10,443 bases of DNA, from contig JAGXIA010000102.1 of the NCBI GenBank assembly GCA_024635885.1, forward strand, positions 1 to 10,443, given 5' to 3'. The DNA comes from Helicobacteraceae bacterium (GTDB taxonomy: Bacteria > Campylobacterota > Campylobacteria > Campylobacterales > Sulfurimonadaceae). Both the position numbers and the translations under genes were made by a program. Shown here piece by piece: positions 1 through 7,500 of this stretch (its first letter is position 1; each line of letters starts with the position of its first letter). Under the pieces are notes generated by a model, which saw nothing but the letters and a program-made list of their open reading frames with translations, made no database searches and had not been told where the DNA came from.

Positions 1-696
1 CACCGCCGTAGCACCTTGAGCCAACTGAAGCAAAGCAGGTAAAACTGTCTCTACACGTCTGTATGCATTAGTCATCTGTGCAACGTAACCGGAAAATTCC
101 TGCCCAAGTGTCAGAGGCGTAGCATCTTGGGTATGTGTTCTACCTATTTTAATTATATGGTTGAAAGTTTTAGATTTTTTATCCAATTCTTCTCTCATGT
201 GTTTTAATGCAGGCAATAATTTATGAGTTATCTCTTCAACAGCGGCTATATGCATGGCTGTGGGAAAAGTGTCGTTTGAAGATTGCCCCATATTACAATG
301 GTCATTTGGATGCACTGGATCTTTTGAACCGATTACACCGCCTAAAATCTCAATAGCACGGTTTGAGATAACTTCATTAGCATTCATATTAGTTTGCGTG
401 CCCGAGCCCGTTTGCCAAACAGACAGAGGAAAATGATCATCCAACTTTCCAGATGCCACTTCATCAGCTGCTTGCATGATAGCCTTGGCGATATCTGCAT
501 CTAACAAGCCCATATCCATATTAACTTTTGCCGCTGACTTTTTAACAATTCCTAAAGCACGAATGAGAGGCTTAGGCATAGTTTCTATTCCTATAGGAAA
601 GTTCAGTAGTGAACGGGCAGACTGCGCTCCATAGTATTTATCGTCGGGAACTTTCAACTCACCAAATGAATCACTCTCTGTTCTGTAAGTAGGCAT
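1..696 (-). CDS. fumC: Class II fumarate hydratase (fumarase C), N-terminal part, cut by window start
   Basis: Interconverts fumarate and malate in the cytoplasm as an iron-independent homotetramer of the fumarase/aspartase superfamily. The 232 visible codons are about half of the usual length of about 465 residues; the C-terminal half lies outside the window. Visible signatures are WQTGSGTQTNMN (94-105), the B-site VHPND (128-132), SSNDTFPTAMHIA (139-151) and GRTHTQDATPLTLGQE (185-200). His188 falls at the number of the catalytic-region histidine of E. coli FumC. The SSND-TFPTAMH form favours fumarase over aspartase, which usually reads ND-AYPT. The ATG at 696-694 has a strong AGGAG site (707-703) six bases upstream. 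It begins 20 bases after the MORN-protein stop with no terminator between them, so the two are probably co-transcribed. In this kind of organism it could serve the oxidative or the reductive TCA cycle; the sequence does not say which. Confidence 0.95.
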   Translation of the reverse strand, partial: MPTYRTESDSFGELKVPDDKYYGAQSARSLLNFPIGIETMPKPLIRALGIVKKSAAKVNMDMGLLDADIAKAIMQAADEVASGKLDDHFPLSVWQTGSGTQTNMNANEVISNRAIEILGGVIGSKDPVHPNDHCNMGQSSNDTFPTAMHIAAVEEITHKLLPALKHMREELDKKSKTFNHIIKIGRTHTQDATPLTLGQEFSGYVAQMTNAYRRVETVLPALLQLAQGATAV

Positions 697-716
697 AATA
701 GACTCCTTTTATTTTG

Positions 717-1394
717 CTAGTCTTTTTGTTTTTGTGGAGAAAAATCTATACTCTGAATAAAAGTATCAACTTCAGGCTGTTTTGTCTGAATTTTTTTCAT
801 TACATTTACAGGTCTGTCCATTTTATAAAGTTCAGTTTTTACGACATTGCCATCGTTATCATACCACTTTTGAGTTCCCTCTTTATAATTATTTTTATAA
901 AAAACTTCACTGTAAAGCTTACCTTCATAAGTATACTCTTTTTGAAAGCCCTCTTTTTTATTATCTATATAAGGTACTACAAGTGCAAGTTTGGAATTTT
1001 GATAATACTCTTTTTGCAAACCCTCTTTTTTGTCATTAACATAAGTAACTATAGATTTAATTTTTCCGTCTCTAAAATATCTTGTCTCAACCCCGTCTAA
1101 TTTACCGTCTTTATAGTACATATCTGCTAGCTTATAACCCTCTTTATCGTACCAAGTAAGTTTTCCATCTCTTTTGTCATTTTTATAGTTGACCAAGTAA
1201 GCCATTTTCCCCATTTGATAATAAACTTTTTCTAAGCCATGTTTTGTTCCAACTCTCTTGTCAGTATTAGTACCATCAATATAATTTGTCTCTGCTTTGA
1301 GTTCACCTTTGTCAAAATAGGTTTTTACAAGTTCTGCGCAGAGTGTTACATTAAATAGAGAGACTACAAGCAGTGTATTTAAATATTTGTTCAT
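717..1394 (-). CDS. Exported MORN-repeat (YwqK-like) protein, function unknown
   Basis: A 225-residue protein with an N-terminal hydrophobic signal (MNKYLNTLLVVSLFNVTLCAEL), probably cleaved near residues 19-20. Cys19 follows Leu, which makes a poor lipobox, so lipidation is doubtful. From about residue 24 to 190 it consists of roughly 23-residue repeats of the kind Y-x-D-x-K-x-EG-x-x-x-x-Y-Y-x-x-G-K-L. At least five units are visible, for example near 48, 73, 97, 120, 144 and 168. This is the MORN_2/YwqK type, a beta-hairpin repeat associated with scaffolds and surface proteins. A basic, glutamine-rich tail (190-225) follows. An upstream in-frame ATG at 1448 has no ribosome site and would put 18 polar residues before the signal, so 1394, with AAGGAA eight bases upstream, is preferred. 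It is 20 bases upstream of fumC, a link that looks transcriptional rather than functional. Databases often label such proteins antitoxins; no toxin gene is visible here. Confidence 0.8.
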   Translation of the reverse strand: MNKYLNTLLVVSLFNVTLCAELVKTYFDKGELKAETNYIDGTNTDKRVGTKHGLEKVYYQMGKMAYLVNYKNDKRDGKLTWYDKEGYKLADMYYKDGKLDGVETRYFRDGKIKSIVTYVNDKKEGLQKEYYQNSKLALVVPYIDNKKEGFQKEYTYEGKLYSEVFYKNNYKEGTQKWYDNDGNVVKTELYKMDRPVNVMKKIQTKQPEVDTFIQSIDFSPQKQKD

Positions 1395-1402
1395 TTTAAA
1401 AT

Positions 1403-1408
1403 TTCCTT
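1403..1408 (-). promoter_or_regulatory. Ribosome binding site deciding the MORN-protein start
   Basis: On the minus strand AAGGAA lies eight bases before the ATG at 1394. The alternative in-frame ATG at 1448 is preceded only by an A/T run. This site, together with the signal peptide that begins at 1394, fixes the start. Confidence 0.6.
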
Positions 1409-1449
1409 GATTTGTAAAGTGAAGAAGTTTATTCTCATAAAAAGACATT

Positions 1450-1455
1450 TTTATA
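1450..1455 (-). promoter_or_regulatory. Possible -10 element for the MORN-fumC unit
   Basis: Minus-strand TATAAA sits about 56 bases before the MORN ATG and just after the terminator T-tract of the cytochrome gene. No good -35 is visible, which is common for the main sigma factor in Campylobacterota. It fits transcription restarting here, but the region is so AT-rich that chance matches are expected. Confidence 0.3.
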
Positions 1456-1460
1456 TACTT

Positions 1461-1497
1461 TTATTAAAATAAAATTACTCCCCATAGAAGAGGAGTA
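1461..1497 (-). terminator. Rho-independent terminator of the cytochrome gene
   Basis: On the minus strand an eight-pair stem (TACTCCTC with GGGGAGTA, one G-T pair) closes a six-base loop TTCTAT and runs directly into ATTTTATTTT. It lies 17 bases past the cytochrome stop, the expected place for an intrinsic terminator. Confidence 0.75.
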
Positions 1498-1527
1498 GGA
1501 AAAAGAGGAAGGGTTACTTCCACCCTT
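1498..1527 (-). terminator. Second, weaker hairpin with T-tract overlapping the cytochrome stop codon
   Basis: On the minus strand AAGGGT and ACCCTT form a six-pair stem with a seven-base loop containing the start of the stop codon, followed by CCTCTTTTTCC. It lies immediately before the stronger hairpin at 1461-1497, so the two may act as a tandem terminator. Ribosomes at the stop codon would mask it while the gene is translated. Confidence 0.35.
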
Positions 1528-3898
1528 TTGTAACAATTTCTTTCGATTTGGCATGTGGATATTTTTCTACTAACTGCTTAACAGATAGTTTTTGATCGCC
1601 GCCTCTCATGAAGTGTGCTAAAGTTACAGAAGCCCAGTAATCATTAGCGTACTCTGTATCTTTAAGTTGTAATGGTACACCTTTTTCATTAACAGTATGA
1701 CAAGCAGCACATGTAACAGGACCTGCATATTCGCCATCTGGAGAATACTGAAGTGCTTGTTCATGCGTTGTAGAGTCAACTGAACGCTCTTTACCATCAA
1801 ATCTTGTAGAGTATAAACCGTGTGTAGACTCATGACAAGTTTGACAAGCTATATCTCCATGACCTTTTGAGTATCTGTATAGAGAGTACTTGTTAGGTAA
1901 ATCGATTGGGAAGTACTTTCCACCAGTTTCACTCTCAACAAATGGAGCAAGATGACAATCGGCACAGTGAGGCTCAGCTGCCGCTAACCACCAGTCATCA
2001 CCACCAGATGCTGCTACATAAGGAACATCTCCGCCAGTAGGATGATTCCATGGTTTAAGATCTAAAGCACCGTCTTTACCAACATTTTTAACCAAAACAG
2101 CTGATTTATGATCTGCATAAAAACTAAGAACTTCATTTTTACCTGTTGTTTTAGGATCTGCAATTGCATTAAATGCTTTTGCATCACCACCTGAAATGGC
2201 ATCTATTATCTCTTTAAGAGATTTATTTCTTAATGTTTTCCCTGATTGCGTACTATCGTCTTTAATATCATCATAGTTTTGCATAGCTTGGGCAACTTTA
2301 GTATGACAATTCGTACAATACAATCCTCTCAACTCACCAGCATCATTTCCATGTTCATCTTTTAATGCAACTTCATTCAACTGATATTTACCATATTCAT
2401 TTAAGAAGAACGGTGGTTTAGCATTAGGGTTTGAGTGAGCGTCACGTCTTACATAACAACCACCGCCAGATTTTCTGATATCACCTTTGCTAAATCTACC
2501 TTCACCGTATCTATCTGTAACACGGAATGGATTTGAATCATCATTCATGCTAGGATTTTGGAAGTGAGTCGGGTGACAGCTTTGACATGCCTGACTTCTG
2601 CCGGCGCCATCAGGCATTGGAACCATTCCAAGGTGAAAACTATGAATCGCTTCACTTAAAGGTTTCGCTTTAACAGCTTTATATCCAGATGCAGTCGGAC
2701 GAGGCTCTTGCAAGTTACCTGATACATTATCACCATGACAGTCAGCACAGTTAACCATACCAGTTGAACCAAGTCTATTTCCAGATGAATTATCTTTATA
2801 ATCATTCAGGAATGTAGTTCCATGATGCTTATCATGTAATGAAAGAATATTGATTGAAGACTCAGCAAGTCTAGCCATGTATTCACTCTCATCAGGATAT
2901 GATTTCCAGTATTTATATTCTCTATCACTAAAATCCATACCTTCATCTCTTGCCATTTGTGCTGCTTTACCATTTCTCGAGTGACAAGCATAACAGTTTG
3001 GAATATCCACTGGGTTGGTACCGAAGTAAGATACAGCATGGTCATTGTTATCTTTTACAGATTTACCGGTACGGTCATGCATCTCAACAGTTGAGTATTG
3101 AAAAGGTTGAAAATCTTTCTCTGTAACAGAACGGATAGTACCTTTTCTTGTAGAATCGTTAAATGCTGTAAGAGGAAGACCTAAAGCATCCCAAAGATGT
3201 GAAGCTGTAAGAACTAATTTAACATCTTTTACAGGAGGAACAAGAGTATCAGTAAAAACAATATTACCACCATTTTTTCCAACATAATCAAGATAACCGC
3301 CAGACACAGGTTTACCAGAAGGACCACTATCTATATTTACCGGAATGTTACGACCAATACGTAAGCGGTCTTTATCCGTAGCAGCAGCAGGTTTAGTCCC
3401 CTCTAAGTCTTTATAAATAAAAAGGTGATTCCAAACATAGTTTGCAACGTTATCACCAGGAGAGTCAAAGTGACCATCACCATCTGTATCTTTAGGTACA
3501 GACCAATACTTCATTTTATTACCTTCACTATAAGAGTTGTCTCTAGTGTAGTAGTAAAGTTTTATATCATCAGCTGGAGATAAAAGTTTTGGTAATTCTC
3601 CACTCTTTCCACTTGATACTGCCTGTGCCTGAATCGAGTTATATGGAGGAATTACACAACAGTAACTCATCTCAAAACCAACACAATGCATACCCAATTC
3701 GTAATTTATAAATACATTGTACTTATTTTTAGGCTCATACCCCTTTGTCTTATTTCCATTTACATCGACTTCAGTAAACGGTTTTAGTTTGTTAAGCTTA
3801 AACGGCGGATTTGTATCATATGCTAAAGCTGAAGAGACACTTATAGACATAAATGCAACTGACGCAGCTAGAGAAACTAATAATCTTTTCTTAAACAT
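1514..3898 (-). CDS. Exported seven-haem cytochrome c with N-terminal non-haem domain
   Basis: A 794-residue protein with a clear Sec signal peptide (KKR, hydrophobic core, cut after ALA at residue 26), so it acts in the periplasm or outside the cell. Seven canonical CXXCH haem-attachment motifs are visible: CYACH 302, CADCH 384, CQSCH 438, CTNCH 528, CADCH 645, CQTCH 685 and CAACH 730. Many other histidines (355, 358, 359, 420, 422, 445, 680, 693, 762) could be distal ligands. The first 300 residues carry no haem motif but hold GMHC at 69-72, CC at 80-81 and a calcium-loop-like DTDGDGHFDSPGD at 137-149 (D137, 139, 141, 145, 149). There is no lipobox and no C-terminal membrane anchor. GGGAG lies nine bases before the ATG. 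The role is presumably electron transfer; I do not recognise a characterised enzyme. It does not resemble NrfA, hydroxylamine oxidoreductase or octahaem tetrathionate reductase closely enough to name. It appears to be a single-gene transcript, with a terminator after it and a divergent gene before it. Confidence 0.9.
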   Translation of the reverse strand: MFKKRLLVSLAASVAFMSISVSSALAYDTNPPFKLNKLKPFTEVDVNGNKTKGYEPKNKYNVFINYELGMHCVGFEMSYCCVIPPYNSIQAQAVSSGKSGELPKLLSPADDIKLYYYTRDNSYSEGNKMKYWSVPKDTDGDGHFDSPGDNVANYVWNHLFIYKDLEGTKPAAATDKDRLRIGRNIPVNIDSGPSGKPVSGGYLDYVGKNGGNIVFTDTLVPPVKDVKLVLTASHLWDALGLPLTAFNDSTRKGTIRSVTEKDFQPFQYSTVEMHDRTGKSVKDNNDHAVSYFGTNPVDIPNCYACHSRNGKAAQMARDEGMDFSDREYKYWKSYPDESEYMARLAESSINILSLHDKHHGTTFLNDYKDNSSGNRLGSTGMVNCADCHGDNVSGNLQEPRPTASGYKAVKAKPLSEAIHSFHLGMVPMPDGAGRSQACQSCHPTHFQNPSMNDDSNPFRVTDRYGEGRFSKGDIRKSGGGCYVRRDAHSNPNAKPPFFLNEYGKYQLNEVALKDEHGNDAGELRGLYCTNCHTKVAQAMQNYDDIKDDSTQSGKTLRNKSLKEIIDAISGGDAKAFNAIADPKTTGKNEVLSFYADHKSAVLVKNVGKDGALDLKPWNHPTGGDVPYVAASGGDDWWLAAAEPHCADCHLAPFVESETGGKYFPIDLPNKYSLYRYSKGHGDIACQTCHESTHGLYSTRFDGKERSVDSTTHEQALQYSPDGEYAGPVTCAACHTVNEKGVPLQLKDTEYANDYWASVTLAHFMRGGDQKLSVKQLVEKYPHAKSKEIVTKGWK

Positions 3899-3943
3899 AG
3901 CTTTTTTCTCCCTTTTAATTCAAATTTGCAAGTAGTATTACAT

Positions 3944-3949
3944 TTTATA
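3944..3949 (-). promoter_or_regulatory. Candidate -10 element of the cytochrome gene
   Basis: Minus-strand TATAAA lies about 46 bases before the cytochrome ATG, which would give a leader near 38 bases containing the GGGAG ribosome site. No convincing -35 is seen. Base composition makes this tentative. Confidence 0.35.
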
Positions 3950-3985
3950 ATTTAATTGAATATTAAACAGATGGTAAATGAGCAT

Positions 3986-4001
3986 AAAATTCAAGAATTT
4001 T
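3986..4001. repeat. Short perfect inverted repeat in the cytochrome upstream region
   Basis: AAAATTC and GAATTTT are perfect seven-base arms around a two-base AA centre, about 88 bases before the cytochrome ATG and just upstream of its candidate -10. The size and symmetry suit a dimeric regulator site, but an A/T-only core could arise by chance in this region. Confidence 0.3.
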
Positions 4002-4119
4002 CCTATAAGTTTTTCAAATATTATATTTATGTGATAAAACTAAATGACACAACTATGATTATGATTTGTTTGACTTATTATAAAAATAAATATTGTTAAA
4101 TCTATGGATTAAACCTAAT

Positions 4120-4128
4120 TATGATAAT
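4120..4128 (+). promoter_or_regulatory. Candidate -10 element of the small membrane-protein gene
   Basis: TATGATAAT contains both TATGAT and GATAAT, each one base from TATAAT, and lies about 30 bases before the ATG at 4156. AAGGAA at 4145-4150 is the ribosome site, five bases from the ATG. A TTGACT at 4069-4074 is too far upstream to be its -35. Confidence 0.4.
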
Positions 4129-4155
4129 ATTTCTCAAATTTATTAAGGAATCCAC

Positions 4156-4368
4156 ATGCCAACAATGGATGCAGCAATAGAATTATTTAAACTGGTATTA
4201 TTCATGGTATTTGTGGCATCTATAGCCACTCAAGTATGGATAGCTTTTTTAGATGTTGCAGAGTACTTTACAAAAAAATTAAACAGATTCCGCCCCTTAC
4301 CCTCACAAGATAAATTTTCAAGAATTGCTGTAGTAATTATGGCTAGTATACTTCTGGCTTTTAATTAG
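4156..4368 (+). CDS. Small two-helix inner-membrane protein, unknown function
   Basis: A 70-residue protein that I do not recognise. Residues about 12-32 form one clear transmembrane helix (FKLVLFMVFVASIATQVWIA) and 56-69 a shorter second hydrophobic segment ending at the C-terminus. The basic loop KKLNRFRPLPSQDKFSR between them suggests both ends face the periplasm with the loop in the cytoplasm. Good signs that it is real are AAGGAA five bases before the ATG, a plausible -10 further upstream, and no larger ORF overlapping it. It is divergent from the cytochrome and convergent with the MutS gene, so it probably has its own transcript. Its neighbour could suggest a small respiratory accessory subunit, but nothing in the sequence supports that directly. 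Confidence 0.65.
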   Translation: MPTMDAAIELFKLVLFMVFVASIATQVWIAFLDVAEYFTKKLNRFRPLPSQDKFSRIAVVIMASILLAFN

Positions 4369-4374
4369 CTGCCG

Positions 4375-4400
4375 AGGCATACTATGAAGCCTTTATTTTT
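4375..4400 (+). terminator. Possible weak terminator after the small membrane-protein gene
   Basis: AGGC and GCCT (4375-4378 and 4389-4392) form a short stem followed by TTTATTTTT, starting seven bases after the stop codon. The T-rich tail is good but the stem is only four pairs, one more pair being possible past a mismatch. Confidence 0.35.
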
Positions 4401-4414
4401 AGCCTTAAAAGTAC

Positions 4415-4456
4415 ACTCAGTTACTTTGGTGATAATTCACCGTTGAGAGAGCTTTT
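4415..4456 (+). terminator. Imperfect two-part hairpin followed by a T-run in the convergent gap
   Basis: GGTGA and TCACC (4428-4432 and 4437-4441) pair perfectly around TAAT. CTCAG (4416-4420) and TTGAG (4443-4447) can pair outside them across an asymmetric loop. CTTTTT follows at 4452-4456. It could be a second, backup terminator for plus-strand transcripts. Confidence 0.35.
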
Positions 4457-4460
4457 TACT

Positions 4461-4484
4461 TACTTTTTTGCGGTAAAAAAAGTA
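4461..4484. repeat. Perfect nine-base inverted repeat between convergent genes
   Basis: TACTTTTTT and AAAAAAGTA are perfect inverted arms around the six-base loop GCGGTA. The stem contains A/T runs on either strand, so it may help terminate transcripts from both sides; on the minus strand it lies 38 bases past the MutS-HNH stop. The form also resembles short dispersed intergenic hairpin repeats, which this single copy cannot show. Confidence 0.5.
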
Positions 4485-4521
4485 TGAGAGAACGCGGAAG
4501 TCAGTTAAACCTACTCCAGAC

Positions 4522-7500
4522 CTACCAATCATCCAAAACAAACTTCTTAGGCTTATCATCTTCAACTTTTTTAACCTCAACAACCTCATTTATTTCAGGC
4601 TCGATGACCTCAGCTTTTTTAGGCTTGTTTATCTGCTCTTCAAACTGAAGTTCCAAACCGTTTGAAGTCATCACAAAACCGTCCACTCTTATTTTTCCTT
4701 CGTGAATTTGGTTGTGGTGTTCTTTACAAAGTGGTATAAGGTTATGTTTGTTGTCTTTGTGGAAATGTCCTATAAAACCTGCTTTGTCTGCGAGTGAACG
4801 TTGTGAAATGTGGTGTACATCTTCTGCTACTGCGCCGCACATTATACATTTTGTCACATAGAGCTCTTTGTTGTATTTGCTTGTTTTTTTCTTCACAAGC
4901 AGTTCGAGCTCATCAAAATCATTTGAAAGACGTTTTCTAATTGTGTTTGCCGTGTCTAAAAAGTCGCTGTCCATGTGAAGTGATTTTGCAAATTCCAAAC
5001 CATAGATACTGCTTCCGCTTCCCGATTGTAAGACTCTGTTAAACAAAAGTGCATCTTTGGCTTCATCGTACTCTACACTCAGGTGCAAATCTACAACATT
5101 CTTAAGCGTAGTGACTTCTTTCATAGTTGAGAGCTGGTGCAAGTGCGTTGCGAACAAAAAGAGTGAACGAAATTTTGCCAGTTTTATAATGGCACTTGCA
5201 ACTATAGCCACACCTGAAAGTGTTTCTGTTCCGTGACTTATCTCATCGCCTAAAACTAAAGAACGAACTGTTGCACGGTTGAAAATATTTTTAAGTTCCA
5301 GCATCTCAACTGCAAAAGTTGAAAGCCCTTTTGCAAGGTTGTCTTTTGAGACAATTCTAGTAAAAAGAGAATCAAAAATACTAAACTTCATAACAGCGGC
5401 ACTTACAAAAAAGCCTGACTGCGCCATAAGAGTTGCAATGCCTATACTTTTCATCAAAGAGCTCTTCCCGCTCGAGTTGATTCCATAAAGAAGTACACCG
5501 TTAATGTCATGTCCGTCATGTACACCAACTTCCAACATGACACTCTCAGGATGCGGTAAGTCCATATAGTCACGTTTACCCATGACTATGTCGTTTGGAA
5601 CATAAATACCGCCTCGCTCTTGAACCTCTATAAGCGGATGTCGCAGTTGCATTATTTGCATGAAGTTTTCATCATCCTTCACATCAACTATCATTGGACG
5701 AGAATGCTGGTACTGCTGAGCCACTTTTGATGAGCTTACACCTACATCTAAGTCAGAAACATAGGCTATAACCCTGTCAAAAAGCAAAGAGTATCTTCGC
5801 TCATACACTCCCTGCAGCTGTATGTATTTCTCTTTTACCAAAGAGACTATTTTTCGACGGTTTTTCATTATGTTGTCAGAGAGTTTATCTGTTAATTCAG
5901 AAGTTATTTTTACGCTGTTCGTAAGCTTTTTGACATTGAATTTTTCAAATATTTCATCTTTTTTAAACTCGCCCTCTATCATTGAAAATCTATTTTTACT
6001 TAGAGAGATGTAATAGCCCTCTTTTTCCAGCAGTCCTAAACTTACTAAACGATTTGTACTTCCAGAACCATTAACCTCAAGTAGCTTTTCAATTTGAGCC
6101 ATAATATCTTCAAAAGCTATGAGCATAGTCGTGTTTTCCTGAACTAATGTATCGATGGCTTCATCAACTCCGTTCATTAAAAAGTTCTCGTCTACTGTCG
6201 CGTTTGTAAAACGTCGTGAGACATCAAGGTCTATACTTTTAGTTATGTCTCTTAAAAACTCATCCACTTCAGTCTCATGAAATGGTGTTTTTTGAATCTT
6301 ATGTTTTTTCACATACTGCATTAATTCTTTTACGCTCAGCATCGACTCAAAAATATGATTCATCTCAAAAGGATGAAGCCGTGCCAGATCAAGACGACGG
6401 GAGAGTCTTTGTAAGTCATATATCCCTCTCATCGTCTCATCCAAATATCTTGTATGGGAAGAGACTCTCTCGATTAGATTGTATCTTCTCTCAAGCTCGT
6501 CTTTGTCTATAATAGGGTTTAAAAGTCTCTCTTTAAGCAGACGCTTACCTATTGAAGTTGCACTTTTATCGAGCATTTTTAAAAGTGTGAACTCTTTTTT
6601 ATCTTTGGAGATTATACCAACCTGCTCAAGGGCATTGTTTCCAAGGTACATAAAACGGCGGTTATCTATGAGGTTCGGACGGTCAAGTTTTTGAACTATG
6701 TGAATGTCGTGTTCTATTACAAAATGCACTAAAATAGCCAATGATTCTGTTATCATAGGGCTTCTTTCAAGGTCTAAATGCTCTATAGGGGAAAGAAGTG
6801 ACTGAATCTGATAAACCCCGCGAAACAGCTCATTTTGAAATTCTATTTTTGGTCGTTCATTGTTCACGCTGTAGTGATAGTGTTCCGCCAGTTCTAAGTA
6901 CTGCATCACATGTCTTTGGTTTGTTATGCCATCTAAAAATGTTATGACAACCTCAGAAGTCCTGTAAATATTTAAAAGGTTAAAAACTTCATCAAGGGCA
7001 TAAGACGGGTCTTCACTTGTGCCATGTGTTTCATAAAGCCAGGTTTTTCCAGTAGTGACATCTATGGCAGAATAGCCTATAGTGTAAATATCTTTGTGCT
7101 TATCAACTAAAATCGAAACAATATAATTATCATCATTATCTACAATGTGTTCAAAGTTTGTACCCGGAGAGACTATTTGGGAAATATATCTGCTTATTTT
7201 AGGTGGATTACCCTTTTGTTTTACAACAATCACAGTATATTTTTGCTCTTGAATAAGTCTGTTTAAATATCGTTCAAACGAAACTGCCGGAACACCAGCT
7301 AAAAGTGGATTTTTGTCGGAGTTTTCTACAATATTTTTATTTTTCTTAGTAAGTTGTATATTTAAAAGTTCGGCAATCTCTTTTGCCTTACCTATTTGCT
7401 CATCATCATTATTTACTTCATAAACCTCGAAAAAAGTTCCTATTTCCATAAATATAACAGTATCAGTGCCATATTTTTCTTCGAAATATCTCTGCAATTC

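Noticed and set aside
714..1100. A long plus-strand ORF (128 residues, very hydrophobic) opposite the MORN gene
   Set aside because: It is the antisense shadow of a regular repeat: the Phe/Ile/Tyr-rich text mirrors Lys/Glu/Tyr codons of the real gene. It has no ribosome site, and the minus-strand gene has a signal peptide and clear repeats.
717..1394. Calling the MORN protein a toxin-antitoxin antitoxin (YwqK)
   Set aside because: The name is common for this repeat type, but the protein is exported and no toxin gene is adjacent; fumC and the cytochrome gene flank it.
2806..3045. Minus-strand 79-residue ORF inside the cytochrome gene
   Set aside because: It is out of frame inside a gene with an intact reading frame and seven haem motifs, and shows no domain of its own.
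1514..3898. Octahaem tetrathionate reductase, hydroxylamine oxidoreductase or NrfA nitrite reductase
   Set aside because: Only seven CXXCH motifs, no CXXCK and no matching arrangement; the long N-terminal region without haem sites does not fit those families.
4069..4096. TTGACT with TATTGT as a sigma-70 promoter for the small membrane protein
   Set aside because: The spacing is only 15 bases and the -10 match is poor; TATGATAAT closer to the gene is a better candidate.
4522..4860. The HNH domain as a homing endonuclease, intein or inserted mobile element
   Set aside because: It lies at the C-terminus beyond a complete ATPase domain in one continuous frame, with no splice-junction residues or second MutS part after it, and this fusion is typical of the MutS7 family.
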